Below are positions 21,401-35,572 of a stretch of DNA of 64,000 nucleotides, piece by piece; the stretch's first letter is position 1, and every line of letters begins with the position of its first letter. Below the pieces are notes generated by a model. That model saw only the letters and a program-made list of their open reading frames with translations, searched no databases and had not been told where the DNA came from. A program made the translations under genes and the position numbers. The stretch is from Lingula anatina (lineage: Eukaryota; Brachiopoda; Lingulata; Lingulida; Lingulidae): the NCBI RefSeq assembly GCF_001039355.2, contig NW_019775401.1, positions 1 to 64,000 on the forward strand. Direction: 5' to 3'.

Positions 21401-24062
21401 AAGTCAAGGAAGAATGATATTTCGAATTGCTTGATTTCACATGAGAGAATTTTTACTTTGTATTACAAAAACAATATCTTGACGATCAGTCATTTTGTAT
21501 TATTTATGAATATCTTGGGAATGGCTCTAGTGGTGTTTTGAGTGTCTGACACGAGATTAACTGCTGTAATAACTTCAAAATCTAGATTTGTATATTCTTG
21601 TATTTACATCAGAGGACGAGTGCAACAACAAAACCGGCCAGTGTAAGTGAAGTTGAGCAATACCATACACTGGTGATGTGCATGGCTACGAAGAAGTTCA
21701 AAAGTAAAAAGAGTCAGTAGAGCACATGCAATTAAGGTTTCTGTGTTACACGATAAAATGTCTTTAAGTAAAATCACTGAAATATCTAAAAAAACGATCC
21801 TGAACTGAAAATTCAAAAACTTGTGATTGAAACAGTCAGATATGATTATTTTCAGCATTAAGGTGTTATTGCTGGTAGCAAGGGTATTTGTCGGATGGTG
21901 TCGATGCATGTGGTTATTCTTTTTACAGAGGCAGACTCAATACTCCTATCCCGTAAGTGTAAAGACACATACCTTCGTCCAAAGAATAGACTATGGTGGC
22001 ATCTAACGAGATTACCACTGCCCCCACTATTACATTAATATTCACAAGCAGTAGAAAAGTTAGTGAAAAACACGTGTATAAAAATATTAACAGTGGATAC
22101 AGTGTTAACACCTGAAAGTTTTTTCTCACTAATTATGCTTTTTTTTAAATTTTATCAATAAATTGATTCGTTTATTTATTTTTTTGTACGGTGTTAACAT
22201 CTCACAAGTTGCGACAACTGCAACCGTCTTATTTGGCAAATGCAGTCAATCAACATATAGCAGTAGTCATTGGGCTTGCCAACCTGGAGGAAGAAGTAAA
22301 TGAAGTGGATGCATATACATGTATTTAGGCAGCATTATCGACAAATATATGAGCAGTGGTACAGACGCTACCGTACATATAGGCCTACGTTCAAACATAG
22401 ACAAGCTCCCTGGATGTGCTAGGCGTCAAAAACTGCGATCGACATGAATTATGAAATATTCAACGTTTTAGATAAAATCCTGTTTTTAAATAAACCATAT
22501 CCTCTGGAAACAAACAAGCGTGCGAAGGCACACACTGACACACACAAAGAGAGAGAGAGAGAGAGAGAGGGTATAGGAGTATAGGAGTGATCTGTTATTT
22601 CTTTTCTGCAAACATGTCACTGTAGCTTCTGAACTGGTCATGACAGATAAGCCCAAGTTGGCACTCATACAGGTAAATACCAGGCGTACCTGTACAAATA
22701 TTTATGTTCTTGGCCTTAGACATTGATTCCAATGGGTGCCACAATAAGTTTTTTAATTTTTTTTCATAAGGCCTATATGGGACCCAAGTACGAGCGGTCC
22801 CCATCCAGAAACAAGCTCAATTTAGCCAATCCACATGACTTTGCCATACGCAGAGGGACTGTGGGTATTTACTCAAGGAATCGTAAAACCCATTTACTGT
22901 CAGTTGATTAATGATGATTAAGGCTACCGTCATAAGGAATGCATAAGTGGTATTGAACCTACATGGTTAGTTGAACACACTTTTCCGTTATTTCTTTTTT
23001 TAGAGATAACGTAGCAGAAATAAAGTTGTTTTCACGAATAGATTTAATAGATACGCCAGCATCTTCAAACCACCCTGAAGGCCTACAACGGTGTTTTAAA
23101 GAACATCTACGTGTACCTTTTTTCATATTAATTGTATAAAGTGTACTAGCATCAGCGCACTATTTTTTTACAATGTGTCTGTCCCTAGGACTTATGGAGT
23201 TTCTTATCTAAGTTGTGTTACAAAGTGAGATGCTGGTTACCTTATTCATGATATAATGACGTCTTTTTCCCTTAATGTACTAGTATGCGGGTATCTGAAA
23301 TCATGTGCTCATCATCATTTGTTATAGATACCGCAGCTGAGAACAAATTAGATCACAATAATGTGTTTAAACATAACATAATATGTGATAGAAGAGCTCC
23401 AGTTCCTGCTCCGTATCGATTTATACGTTTCCACTACAACGGAGTGTTCTCAAACATTCGCTTTCAACAATTGATTTGTAAAACGGTAGCAGTAAGACAT
23501 CCTGTAATTTAGATTCAAAAAACAATTTTTAAACAAAATGACCTTGAATTGTTGTTATTTAGATGCCGAATACTGTCTCTAGGAAATGTGTTGGCCCAAT
23601 GCTGGTTGTCCGTTAATTTTGTGTGTGCGTGTGTGTTAAAGCACAAGCATTGGCACGAGCATTTAACTGTTTGTCTTCTTGCAATGCTGCTGTAATTTGA
23701 CTTGCCAAACAATACCTGAATATGAATTTTACATAGCAGTGCCAATATGTCAGCGAACCCCTCCTGTACACGTGCTCCTGTACACGTGCTCGACAAAACT
23801 TTCGACTGCACTTCACATGTTTCATGACGTATGACGCATATGTTATTATTTACAACATGAAATTGCACGTGTTTTGTTCCTCCGAGCAAAAACTTAAATC
23901 AAAACCTAAATTTAGAGCAAAAAGATTTTGGTTACTACCCCTCTGAAGACAGCCTTGCATCCTTACGTGGATTTTTTTTTTTCGTTATGAGATTGGTATG
24001 ACATTATAAAACATTTCACGAGAAGGATAAAATCCAAATAAGAACATACGGTGTGTGTTGTT
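18500..24062. other. Gene-free region, part 1
   Basis: AT-rich unique-looking sequence. It contains a 15-bp tandem pair (GCAACCTGGCACCAG, 19738-19768), a TTTG/TTTA-rich patch (21180-21232), a GA microsatellite (22549-22569) and a duplicated CCTGTACACGTGCT unit with two E-boxes (23763-23792). Short open frames at 20152, 21230 and 23285 show no family features. No exon or RNA gene is recognised. Confidence 0.5.
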
Positions 24063-24097
24063 TTCTCTAGATATGCCAGGCAGGCATATCTAGAGAA
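24063..24097. repeat. Perfect 15-bp inverted repeat with 5-base loop
   Basis: Arms 24063-24077 (TTCTCTAGATATGCC) and 24083-24097 (its exact complement) flank AGGCA. The hairpin is isolated, with no coding sequence or T-run next to it. It could be the core of a small foldback element or a precursor-like hairpin. Confidence 0.8.
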
Positions 24098-27000
24098 GAG
24101 ACGTTTCATGGAAAACACGTTATTTTTGCCCGTTGTTTTTCTGCATATTTAAAAATGTTGTTTTGATCAAATTCCTTCTAATAAATGGGTGCCACATACC
24201 CCATTTTTCTAAAATTCAGAAATGAAGCAAAATGGAAAGTGTACAGTCATTCCGAAATAAATCTCTGTTGCTTAAAATAAACAGGAATATTCGGAATTTG
24301 AGGTGTGATTATCACAAAATCGACACCTTTTTAAAAAGCCATTCATGAGTGTCAGTCACTTGGGGAGGTAAAATTGCCATACGTGTTTAATGGAAATGTG
24401 ATAATAAGACTTCCCGCTGCTAATAAAGACAGTCAGTCTAATAAGCATGCTGACAAATGTGATAAATTGGACGGTATGCGTGATGCTTGGAAACTGCTTA
24501 TTTCTCTTCTAATTGAGACGGTATAGAGCGTAAATGAATGTCGACTCCCTGTTAATGTTTTGGAAGACAGGGAGTTTTCAAATATCGTCGTTCTTATCAG
24601 ATATTTCTTGAAATCGGTGGTCACCATATCACATTATCATCATCAGCAGAATTGTGAACGGAACGTGCCAGTAAAGAATTAACATGGCAACTCGATAATC
24701 CATTGTAGTTTTCTGAAATTTGTTCTTGTATAATTATAGCCCAAGAAGCAATATGTCATTCTTATAACAGGCCTGAATAGCAGCGATCATCAGTTCAAGA
24801 TGTTTTACAGTCTTTGTGTATAGTTATTTCATAAATTTGCCATTCTTTTTTATTTCAATGTTATACTCAATTCACACACTAATAATCTCAAAAGGGCTGA
24901 TACACAATTTTATCATTAAACTACAGATGCAGTCCATTTGTAGAATTATTTTAATCTGAATAAATGATACAGCATATAATTGGATGGATATACAGACATG
25001 TATCACTAACTCGTTTAAATATATATATATATTTCATGTAAATTAACCACCTTACACAGCTTTGAAGACTCATCTAGCCAATGTGTGTTTGGACTACTGT
25101 ATATACTTGTGTGAAAGGCAGTGCAGGGTTATTGCATCAAATTCATTCAAGCTACTATAATCACATAACTTAACATTTTAATTCACATTTTACAAGTTCT
25201 AGCAGAGAAGCATAACACGACATAGAATTCAAGGTCACCTTCACTCAATACATGCATTTAGTCCATGGACACTTCCCTCAATAGGGCAGTTATGTCACGG
25301 TTATGCACACAGAATTCAAACACTGGTTCAATCTTTGGAAAGATACTGTCGGTTTATGATAGCCAACCTAGCAGAAATATTCTGAACTTATATGCTATTA
25401 TGCTTTAATTGATGCTTGTTAAAGACTTTTATTCATTTCAATAAATGGATTGGAACAGCTTATTTTTGCACTGGCATTCAAGTTTTCAAAGCGAAAAATA
25501 ATGCAATTTTCTAATTTCACAATTATGTTGCCATTTTTAGGTAAAGTTATTGCATGCAACGCCACTTAAAACGAACTTCCTTCAGGTAGCTCTAAATACA
25601 AGAGCCCAGATCGTATTGGAGCATAAACATAATGATATGCTAAACTTTCAGGTGTACGCTGTCTGCCGTATATTCTCGGCGGGGTCCCATTCCCTCTTAC
25701 ATGGCGCCATCTTCTTAGTCCTCTCAGGACATGTGCACTATTTGTTTAGCATAGTCTCTCTCTGATGTCCAAATTTCTTACAGCCTCTATCCAGCCAATA
25801 ATTACATTATAAAATCAGGATGGGGCAACAGTCATTACTGTAAGGTAACACAGGTTATGTATCAATTAGTTAAGAACCTTGACTGCTTTTACAATAATGT
25901 CACAAGAAGGTAGTTTGATTGTCAGGAATAAAATCACCATATTTCAGAAGTCTGTGTGAAAATATATTCTTGTCAGAAGTCAAGATGCAATAACATGTAC
26001 GATGAAAGAGAAGAGCAGCATACATGTGTGCTGAGGGAACAGAAATCAGCCTTTTACTAGCCTTTCTGAGTGAAACCTCATCCCGTTTACTTCCCCGCCC
26101 ACTGCATTCTAAGTACGTGATAAATTCACCAATGTCTTCTTTGAGCTCAGTTTGATAAGAGTTGCCGAGATGATTTAATTACAATTAGTACCCAGATGTG
26201 ATAGAACAACCGCAATTTCCCATGTTTCCAATATTAAACTACGCAATTATCCTTTCTACAGCACCATGGGGGTGCACATTTATCTTAACAGTTTCATTTC
26301 TCTCTTTCGGGAAAAGATCAAATTGAATTAGCCCGCGTCCAGGTCGGTTTTAACAAAACGTTGAAGCTCTATCAGCCGGAAGCACGAGCTTTGATTGCTA
26401 ACCTTGACGATAGTACGACAGGGCCTCACCTAGTCGCCAATCGGCCATACTGCTGACCACTAAGCCCCGGGTGCATGGAGGGATTGAAATTCACAGGTAC
26501 AGTCACGGTGCAATCCACCGTCCGCTTTCTGAAGCTAAAACAACGAGTTTACGTTGGAAGGGTTTTGAATGCGGTCATCACTGATGTTACAGCATCGCCG
26601 TGTGAAAATTGGACGTTCAGAGAGGTCCAGGCTTCGCCCATTCCTATTCGTAAGATGTAGATGAAATTGTTGGAGGAAAAAAATTAATGGCGGATTGATC
26701 TAATTTTGTTTGACAAATGTTTACTAGAATAGCCATTTCCATAACATGCAAATTGAAGCTTCTCCCGACCGCTGTTCTCTGGAGAGGTGTCAACAGCAAA
26801 AATTGACAATGCTTCTTACAAAAAATTTTGACATGGCATAAACGGGAATATACTGATATTTGATCGTGCCTAATTCTTCAACGAGTCACACGTGCATGTA
26901 GTTGTTTCCGTTCGGTTTTGCTATTAGTTGGCAGTTTATTTCCTAAAATATGTACAGGGTAAATAGCACTGAAATTACAAATGTATTGCTATTATATTGG

Positions 27001-27749
27001 TATCGTCAAGAATACATTGTGAAAAACCTTGAAATGCTGCGATGGCTGAAACCATGTGAGTAGGCAGTAGCAGCAGTGACGCTATGCTAATACGATGTAA
27101 GCAACAATGACGTGTGCACGCTTCTCTCTTGTTCACATCCTCTTGAATCTTTTGGTTGAGGTACGCTTTTCTTCAAGTAAATTTTGCATATAGCATTGGT
27201 TTCCTTTGTCCATAGGACTACGCACTTAGGTTTACAAGGGCCTGCATGCATGTTACACATGGTTCTTAAAAAAAACTTGCCGTAGATTTGAGAGCTGTGC
27301 GTCACATAGAATACGATGTCAATCAATAAGCTTTCTTCTAGTTTAAATGCTTGTTGTCGATTATCAAGCGGACATTTGCTTATTCAATTGTTAAACAGGA
27401 TTATGTATACGCCAGTCCATTCAATTGGATCAGGCTAACTTTTCATTAGGGAAGATTTCCAACATCTGTTTTGTTGTAATGGCACGATAGCCACTGAATA
27501 TAATGGAATAAGACCAATAGAACACAATTATCCTAAGCTAGAGTCGCACGTAAAAATCGATCTATTTTATCTGTAAAAACTATAAAAGCACTCAGAAAGC
27601 GCAGACCTCTCCCAATAAAACTAATGTAAAAATATATTATCTATTAGTCAACGGATAAATAAGCTAAATTATTCTTATTAATTAATGAGCTTCATTATTT
27701 GTAAAATCAAATCATAAATAATAATAGAAATATAATATTAAATTGAAGA

Positions 27750-27930
27750 ATCCTTTTAAAAATCCATTGGTCCAAATGGTGATTTCACCACTAAAATGCA
27801 ATCATTTTTAAGACCATTTTTGACCTTTCCTGAAAATCTGATCAAAATCCGTCCATAACTTTTTGTTAGGCTGGTGGCGAACAGACAAAAAGGAGGAGAA
27901 TACATAACCTCCTTGGCGGAGGAGGTAATA
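27750..27930. repeat. Interspersed repeat end (CCTCC-GGCGGAGG type)
   Basis: The segment runs from a CCATTGGTCCAAATGGTGATTTCACCAC block to ACAGACAAAAAGGAGGAG...AACCTCCTTGGCGGAGGAGG. The CAGACAAA plus CTCCTTGGCGGAGG ending recalls short interspersed element tails found in many animal genomes. No full element or target duplication is visible. Confidence 0.4.
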
Positions 27931-28481
27931 ACACAAAAAACTAACACCTAAACACATTGGCACAAGAGTCCCCCAACAATTTTGTATTTGGCTTTTAGTG
28001 TAATCCCAATGCCTTTGGTCTAAAAGCAGATATAAACTGACAGAGGCGTTTTTTTATGAGCGTGTTGAAGTACAACAGATCAATAGATAAGTAACACTTT
28101 TCTCAAGCCAGAAATGATTATAGCAACACCAACCTTCTGTTACTAGAGTATTCAGTAAAGTAATATCGCTTGAATGGCTCATTTTAAAGATTTAGTAAGT
28201 AAAATTAAGTGGGTTTCTAAAGACACATCTTGGAAATAGTCATGATTAATTGGGTTTGTGACGCAGTTCTTAAATACACGGCACGTTTTTTTTTTTGGTT
28301 TTTTTTTTTTAATGAACCATGTGCACGCAGGTCGAAAAGAGAGAACAAACATTCAATTTATTACCAAAGTCCTGGTCCTAGTGTCCCAGTAACAAAGTTT
28401 TAAGGAGGGAATTTTATATTTGCCAGCAATAGATACAGCATTTTTGCTGCACCATTTTTGTTGCTTGTAGAAAGTTTACCC

Positions 28482-28600
<119 letters not shown>

Positions 28601-31397
28601 GCAGTTCAGGAATAATATTCTCAGCACGCACTTTCTGAACATACATGTATGTTATGTGACCGTGGCGATATTTGCTTTATTCGGTTTTAGAGGTGTTTTT
28701 CGGTGAAATGCTGTGCTTTCTCTCGGTATGTATGTCAAATAACACTCTGCCACCCTCTCGTGATATACATGTATGTTTTGAACACCTTTCGCTGACGCTC
28801 TGGGTGTTCTGACAAATATTGCTCAGGGTGACAGTGTATTATCTCACCCATAAACCTTGTACGATTCACTTTTATAACCTGCACAAAGGAAACTGGCCGC
28901 CAATCGCTGGGAAATGACTTGTTATTTTATTACTTTAACCTTACTATACTGTATGTTGTACTTAACATGTTTTTAATATTTATTGAAGTCTAGTGTCGTT
29001 TTATTGTATATGTAAATGTCTAACTACATTAACGCCTTTACATGCTGGTGGAATAAATATTTCTTTAAACAAAACTGGAGATATTTCACCCAAGTGTTTG
29101 GGCAGTTCCGGAAATTTTCAACTCCTCCTGTTTAAAAAAATAACCAATCACATCCCGCATGCGTGCATTGAAGGGAGCGATAGTTGCGGTCGGAGGATGC
29201 CTCAAGTTATAGCTAGTATCATATAATCGAGCGCTGAGAGAAAGGAATTCAGACCAAAGGGATTAGAATAAGCAGAAAATCTCAGCTATTGTCACTGTCT
29301 TGAGTATTTCTAGAAATATAGATAGTGGAGCTGAGTTACATGTTGCTATGTTCCGCTGATGCCACGTTTATGTTATCATCTGAGTCAAACAGAAGTAATA
29401 ATTAATATAAAAAATACGAAATTGAAAGTACATCATGTGGTCAATGATATGTATTTGCATATGAGCCAGACAAATTAACTCAACTTGGGCAAACAAACTC
29501 AAACGATATCGCAAAAATTCCAATAGAAAGAGGATCCGCTTGTGTTTTTTTTATAACTCGAGGTCAAGCAAAGGTTAACAACAAAACATCCAATTTCCAG
29601 AATCACTCGTCAGTTTTAAAGACAATACAAAGTGCACCACGGAACGTTAACTAGTATGTGGATTTGATTGCGCGGTAATTTCTGGTGTATCTTATTCTCT
29701 GTTTTAGAATACCCAAAAACAGAAATGTGCTTGTGACATTTGAAGCACCACATTGCACCAATGGGTGGCTTAAGATGCTTTTGTTCCAAGAATGCAAATT
29801 GGTTTATTAAGTATCTTTTTTCCCTTTAAAGGTCATTTCCTTCTATTTGTATCGGACATTAGGACAAAGAATAAATAAAGCTTTGTTCTTGCATTCATTT
29901 ATTACTAGGCTGCCCACATTGATACTTCGATTTTTAATACAACTTCAACAACAAATCTTTCTATTGCATTAGATCCGCTAGACTCCGAAAAAGAGAAATG
30001 TAAGAGTTCTATCAAGAATTTTCTAAACACATGCTATAATAAAAAGTAATGACATTCGACATGCGTTGGATGAAAGTTGAGATCGTGTCTTTCTGGAAAT
30101 CCGAATCATGCCATTATTAGGTGGATACATTGTATACTTCATTATTTTTCAAGTAAAAACACACCAAAAATCACTGTTATATCACGATCTCCTTGACGTC
30201 AATCGCTTCAGATTTCTGCCCACGTTATACGCATACGCCTGTAAGGATTACAAAAAAGGTCCATTGCTTTTTAGCTTTCTACTTATTTATATTTTCTTTT
30301 TTTGTTTGTTTGTTTTTAAACAGACACGAAAATATGTTTTGCTTATAAAACATGTCAGTATCTTCAAATATATTTTCGGCATGTTCCCACTGAATTACCA
30401 CATTAAATGCATGTTCATCTAGAAAAAAAACATCAATACGTACAAGGATTTCTTATTACTCGTGGATGAAAATACATCGGCTTATGACGTCAAAACTTAA
30501 TATTTAATCGTTGTCCAGGGGTCCATTATGTTGTTAATCTAGAAGTTGCTTATAAGAATTAATTAATCTTTGGATAATTGCCATACACTTACAATTGCTA
30601 AGGAACTTGGTGCATGCCTTTTTAAGCAAAAAGGGTCATTATGGGGATATGATAAGAAGAGGATTTACACATGTGCATGATTCTCTATTAATCTCCTTAT
30701 TAAGCTCAGTAACACAAAAGAGGATGAAGAATTGAGTTGAATATGTGCTATGCACTTTTCACATCGTTCTGACAAGCAGAAAATTATCCGCAACTCATTT
30801 CTGTTCACGTTCCAGGTAATAAATCTATGGGAGCACCAGTGTTACATTGCTTATCTAACGTTTTCAGAACGTCACCACACAGGTCTAAATCCATTACGCG
30901 GCGTCGGGCATCGATTGTTGGGTCCATATGATAATGAACTCTCAATGCAGTTTCATTAAATATAGTTGTCGTGCCATTACGGTATCATTCATCGCTTTTT
31001 TGCTGCCTTTAACCTTTTTGAAGCTAAACATTGCAAGGTTGTTTAATTGAGAGTGTTTTGTAATATATCACAGTCGCTCGGATATCGTTTTCGCCATCAT
31101 GTCTGAACTTAGACACAAAATATAATTCCCAACGGCTTCACATCTTAAAATTATTTCATAGCTTTCATGTTGACATTCTTTGCACGTTGCTTTCTCAATG
31201 GAACATAACGCTGTCTTGCTGAATACTGATATTTAATTTGGACTCATTTTCTTGTAGATTATAATATAATATCAGGTAAAAACAACCTTAATTCAGTCTT
31301 TGCGTATTCTTTTTGGATGTTGATTAACTTCGTAGTCATAAATATCACGAAGTTCCAAAAAAAATTAGTGTAAAATGTAATTAAGCAGAATTTAGTT

Positions 31398-31398
31398 A

Positions 31399-31437
<39 letters not shown>

Positions 31438-31439
31438 AT
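31398..31439. repeat. (AAAT)n microsatellite
   Basis: About ten uninterrupted units of AAAT. Confidence 0.95.
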
Positions 31440-34400
31440 GGTAAGAAAAATCCCGGTTTACTATGCAGCGTAAGCCTCGACAGTTACGGTATGTTGGGCT
31501 TCCACTCATCTGGCGTCTGTGGTTGTAAACAAAAAGGTCAGTCTTTCTTTTGGTGATGCTTCTGAATATCAGTTCGTAATTCTAATTACCCACATATACA
31601 TGTATGTTTATTTGTAATCCATAATAATAAACACACACGAGTAAGAGTTACAGATAGAGTGATATTGTTATATACTTATAAATAAAGAATTTTTGCGTCA
31701 TCGTGTGATTGTTATTATTCTTTAACGAACAAAGAACAAGATTATATAATTTGTGTCATTTCATAAAAACGAGTCCTTATATTTCTTCATGTTGAAACGT
31801 ATCCATCCCGTCTCTGAAAGCATTTGATCTATGTCACCTTAACTAAATGATATAATATGTATAAAGACTTCAATATGTTCATAATGTCTTAATTTAGTTG
31901 ACTGTTGGTCCCAGCTTTTGCCCTGGGTATAGTCTATACAAGTTCCTTCCCCCTTCCAGAGGATGTTCGACAACTGAGTTAATGACCGATATGAATGTCA
32001 AAGCTTGACTGTAATTAAAGACCCACCCAACCCTATTAATGTAGTTAGACATTACATCGTATATGCAAGTAGAAGTAGGAACAAACATAACTCAAGTGTT
32101 CTACCTTAGGTTAGACATGGATGATTGCACGGCCGAACAGATGAATGAATGAGTCTCCATTTCCGTGGGCATGCATATACAGCCACTATGTCGTATGAAA
32201 ATACGGACGTCCAAGTTCCGATTGTATATTACCTACGTACTGGGTGTTGACAAACCAACAGCTGTGCCTCTTCATTCTAAAGATCAAACTTCCGCTTTCA
32301 GGGAGACGCCAGAGCGTCAATGGCTATTAACAATTCTGCAATTGTTAGTCTCCGTCAGTTCAGATCATAGTGCATACGTTTCAACTCATTTTTCTGTACA
32401 ATTTTATAATTATAATCCAATCAAATGGAAAAGTAAAGTAAAAGCTAGCTTCTTAATAACATAAATGGCTTTTACAGCTGGTGCCTTTGATTTACTTTCA
32501 GACGCGTAAATTAAGAGATTAGGTTTTGTAATGCCTGAAATTGAGAAAGATAATTCAGATGAATAGGAGATTTTGGGTGCAAAATAGTTACACTGATGGC
32601 AAACTGCAGCAAAAGTCAACTCATTTGGGCCACATAACCGTCATTCCATAAGCCCTTGGCGTAACCAAAACCGAAACAGCTGCCACCATCGAGTGTTGCT
32701 CCGTTTATTTTTCGAAATTGTCAATCGTTAATTTTTTCACCTTAACAAACCGGTGTCATTTTTACTGATCAATCCCATTGGCGTTGAGCTATGCCACAGG
32801 GAATCACTATTGATTTTCGTTTTTAACAAAGAAGAACAAATTATTCAGCGACGAGGTTACTGAAAGTCTCTGGGAAACGAAAGGCTTTGCAAGGCACAGC
32901 TCCAAATAACTCAGCTGAAACCGGGGGATTTATTGAATTTTAAGTCGAGCTATAATTAAGTCTTATTGTTCAGGTTTTAAGATCTGAGCAAATAGCCCAA
33001 TCCATCTTAAGACTCCGGAGAGTACCACTTCATGTTTGAAACCTGGTTTCTCTGGAAATTAGTTCTTTTAAGCAGACAAGTGAAAATTATCCATTTCTTT
33101 CTTCACACTGTAATAAAGCTTACTTGATTGTGTATTATCCATACACGGCATTGGGAATAAAAAAGATCAGTCAGCACACTCTTGGTGCTTTCTGTTTGGC
33201 TCTCAAAAGAGTCATTTTTACAAAAGTAAAAATAATCACTCATTGAAAAAAATAGAAAAAATGAATAAGTTAAAAACAATCAAATTTACACCATCGTAAT
33301 GGATTATCTCACCAGCCCTTTCAAATGTAAAATGAATCAAATTATAGATTATTTCACAATATTTAATACGTTTAAGCAATACATCTGTTGCAATTTAATA
33401 GGATGCTTCACAGAAATAACATAAATGATAAATAAAGGTTTATGTTGAAAATAAATTTATATCCACTGTTCTTACTCATTAACTGCACCGTGAAACATAT
33501 CGTTGTTATGAAAATATATGGAATTGCGATGAGATATAAATGCTAGTGCTGAATAATTAATCAGCCTGCTGGCACATACGTCACTACTGAGACGTAACTT
33601 ACTAATATGATTTGCCAATATAATACAACAAAATACTGCAGCAATTCTCTCTGATTAAAAAATAATGTTCTACATACTCGTGCTATTTCGAAATGCAACT
33701 ACACAATCAGTTCAATATGGAAGATGTAGCTGAACAAATCGTTTTGATTAGGATTGGTTGGGTATACGTTTTCCCATTATACTTAAGTTTCTATGGACTA
33801 TGTTTAAGAAGGCGACTCAAAAAATCTAAAGGCCAGATATATTGAAATAAACACTCAGTGACATGAGTGCAGATTCTAACTTTGAAACCTGGACATCGCC
33901 GTCCTGACTGAAGTTATTAGGACTGACTCTCTGAATTGACGACGGTAAATAGATACGTCTTTGGTATGACCTGGCATATGCGTGTATCATCCGTCACATT
34001 TATAGACAAGGCACAAATGCGTTGCCTAGGAAACAGAAGTAAATTTAGACGTATTCATTACGGCGAAATGTGTGACTAGTTGCTATTACTCTCCAGCCAA
34101 CGCCGATTGTAAATTACTGTAGCAATTTCCTGCGTCTCGCGTTGGGAAATCGGTGTAGTCTAACAAAGCGATTCTGTTGTACAATCACAAACAGCCTACT
34201 CTATAATGACCAAAGTTCAACATATTGAATACCCCAGAACACTGGTTCTTAATGATAATTACAGACAAAAAGACAGCAATTATGTATATAACAATGCAAC
34301 AAAAAACATTGTCTACTATAATAAAAATTGATATCCGATCCTTAATTTAGGATAATTCATACAAATGAAGGCTTCAGTATCTGTTTTCCATACATGTGCG

Positions 34401-34468
34401 CGGCCCAGCCGTCAATCGATAACTTAACAAGCAAAACTTTGTTTAGCAAAATACGCACCATGTTCTAA

Positions 34469-35572
34469 TCAATTCGGGGGCCCAGAACTGTTTTGATACT
34501 TGGATATAGTGCGTTTCATTATATCAAGGCAAGGACCCAGCAAACGTTCAAAGGAACCGCGCTCTAAAAAGGCGCATTTGACCTTCCCAACGGCATACAC
34601 AGACGCTGATCGGGGTTGATTCTCAATGAGGGCAAGTTCTCCAAAATACTTGCCTTTACCCGCTTTAGATATCTCTACCTCTTGCCCCTCTTTATGGATG
34701 GTAATCCTAACAACTCCATCTTCTACAAAATACATTCCGTCGGCATCTTGTCCTTCCCGGATAATCACCTCCTCGTCCTGGAATATACGAGGCACCAGAG
34801 CGTCCGAGAGGTTCATCCTTTCGTACTCGTCCAGTGACTCTAGCATGGGCACGCTCTCTAACAAAGATTCATACATCTTTCTCTTTTTGAATGCGCTTTT
34901 CAAAACGATTCTCCTAAACGAATTTCTGTCCATGGCCCATAACAGACCCTCTGTAAGGGCTAACACTGTGGCTGAGCGAGGCATGTTGTACATCAGGGCC
35001 AACTCTCCAAAACTGCCGCGATTTTGGAACTGGTGGACTTTTTGCATCTGTCCATTGGCAATAACTAAAACATCAAAGACACCATGATCAATGACATAGA
35101 AATTGTCGCCATCGTCCCCCTGTTCTATCACGTGTTCCCCTGGCTGCACCTCTTTACGGAACATAGCGTCAATGACATCTTGCATTTGGTCAGTGTCAAG
35201 GCACTTGAATAGTAAAATCCCCCCTACGGCGGAGGTAAGCGTCTTCCTTTCCTCGTCCGTCTTAGGGAAAACCACCCTCTCGTCGGGGGAGTCGTCTTCT
35301 TCGGGGTTGTATCTCTCTGCCGAAACCGATTTTCTCCTGGCAAATTTATTTTTCTGATTTTTAGGTCGGAACATGTTTGGGTCTGGTTCCCCGGCGTCGT
35401 CATCATCGTCTACAATAACGTACATTGGGACTGATCGCGTTATGTGGTTTTCACGAATTCTCCCAAAGTATTCAACGGCGAAATCGTACACATTGTCTGG
35501 CTGATCACGAAGGACGGCAATGGTAAAGTCTTTGAGCAAATCACCGAGTCCGTCTGGTATGTTGAAATTCAT
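34469..35572 (-). CDS. PRKAR2: cAMP-dependent protein kinase type II regulatory subunit, intronless
   Basis: One uninterrupted frame of 367 residues has the complete type II architecture: an N-terminal dimerisation/docking domain (residues about 3-43, IPDGLGDLLKDFTIAVLRDQ) that binds AKAPs; a linker with the autoinhibitory site RRKSVS (serine at the phosphorylation position marks type II); and two cAMP-binding domains with cassettes FGELALMYNMPRSATV (site A) and FGELALIENQPRSASV (site B), each keeping the Glu and Arg that hold the cyclic phosphate. It inhibits PKA catalytic subunits until cAMP binds. An in-frame TAG 13 codons upstream fixes the ATG at 35572. Animal RII genes normally have many introns, so the lack of any suggests a retrocopy with intact coding sequence. 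I see no poly-A tract or target duplication, so the copy is either old or intron loss had another cause. Confidence 0.93.
   Translation of the reverse strand: MNFNIPDGLGDLLKDFTIAVLRDQPDNVYDFAVEYFGRIRENHITRSVPMYVIVDDDDDAGEPDPNMFRPKNQKNKFARRKSVSAERYNPEEDDSPDERVVFPKTDEERKTLTSAVGGILLFKCLDTDQMQDVIDAMFRKEVQPGEHVIEQGDDGDNFYVIDHGVFDVLVIANGQMQKVHQFQNRGSFGELALMYNMPRSATVLALTEGLLWAMDRNSFRRIVLKSAFKKRKMYESLLESVPMLESLDEYERMNLSDALVPRIFQDEEVIIREGQDADGMYFVEDGVVRITIHKEGQEVEISKAGKGKYFGELALIENQPRSASVYAVGKVKCAFLERGSFERLLGPCLDIMKRTISKYQNSSGPPN

Noticed and set aside
26380-26470. tRNA-like GC-rich segment on the minus strand
   Set aside because: No B box and no cloverleaf pairing could be found.
26475-26660. Short frame of 61 codons
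   Set aside because: No domain, no splice partner and no homologue that I recognise; the length is expected by chance.
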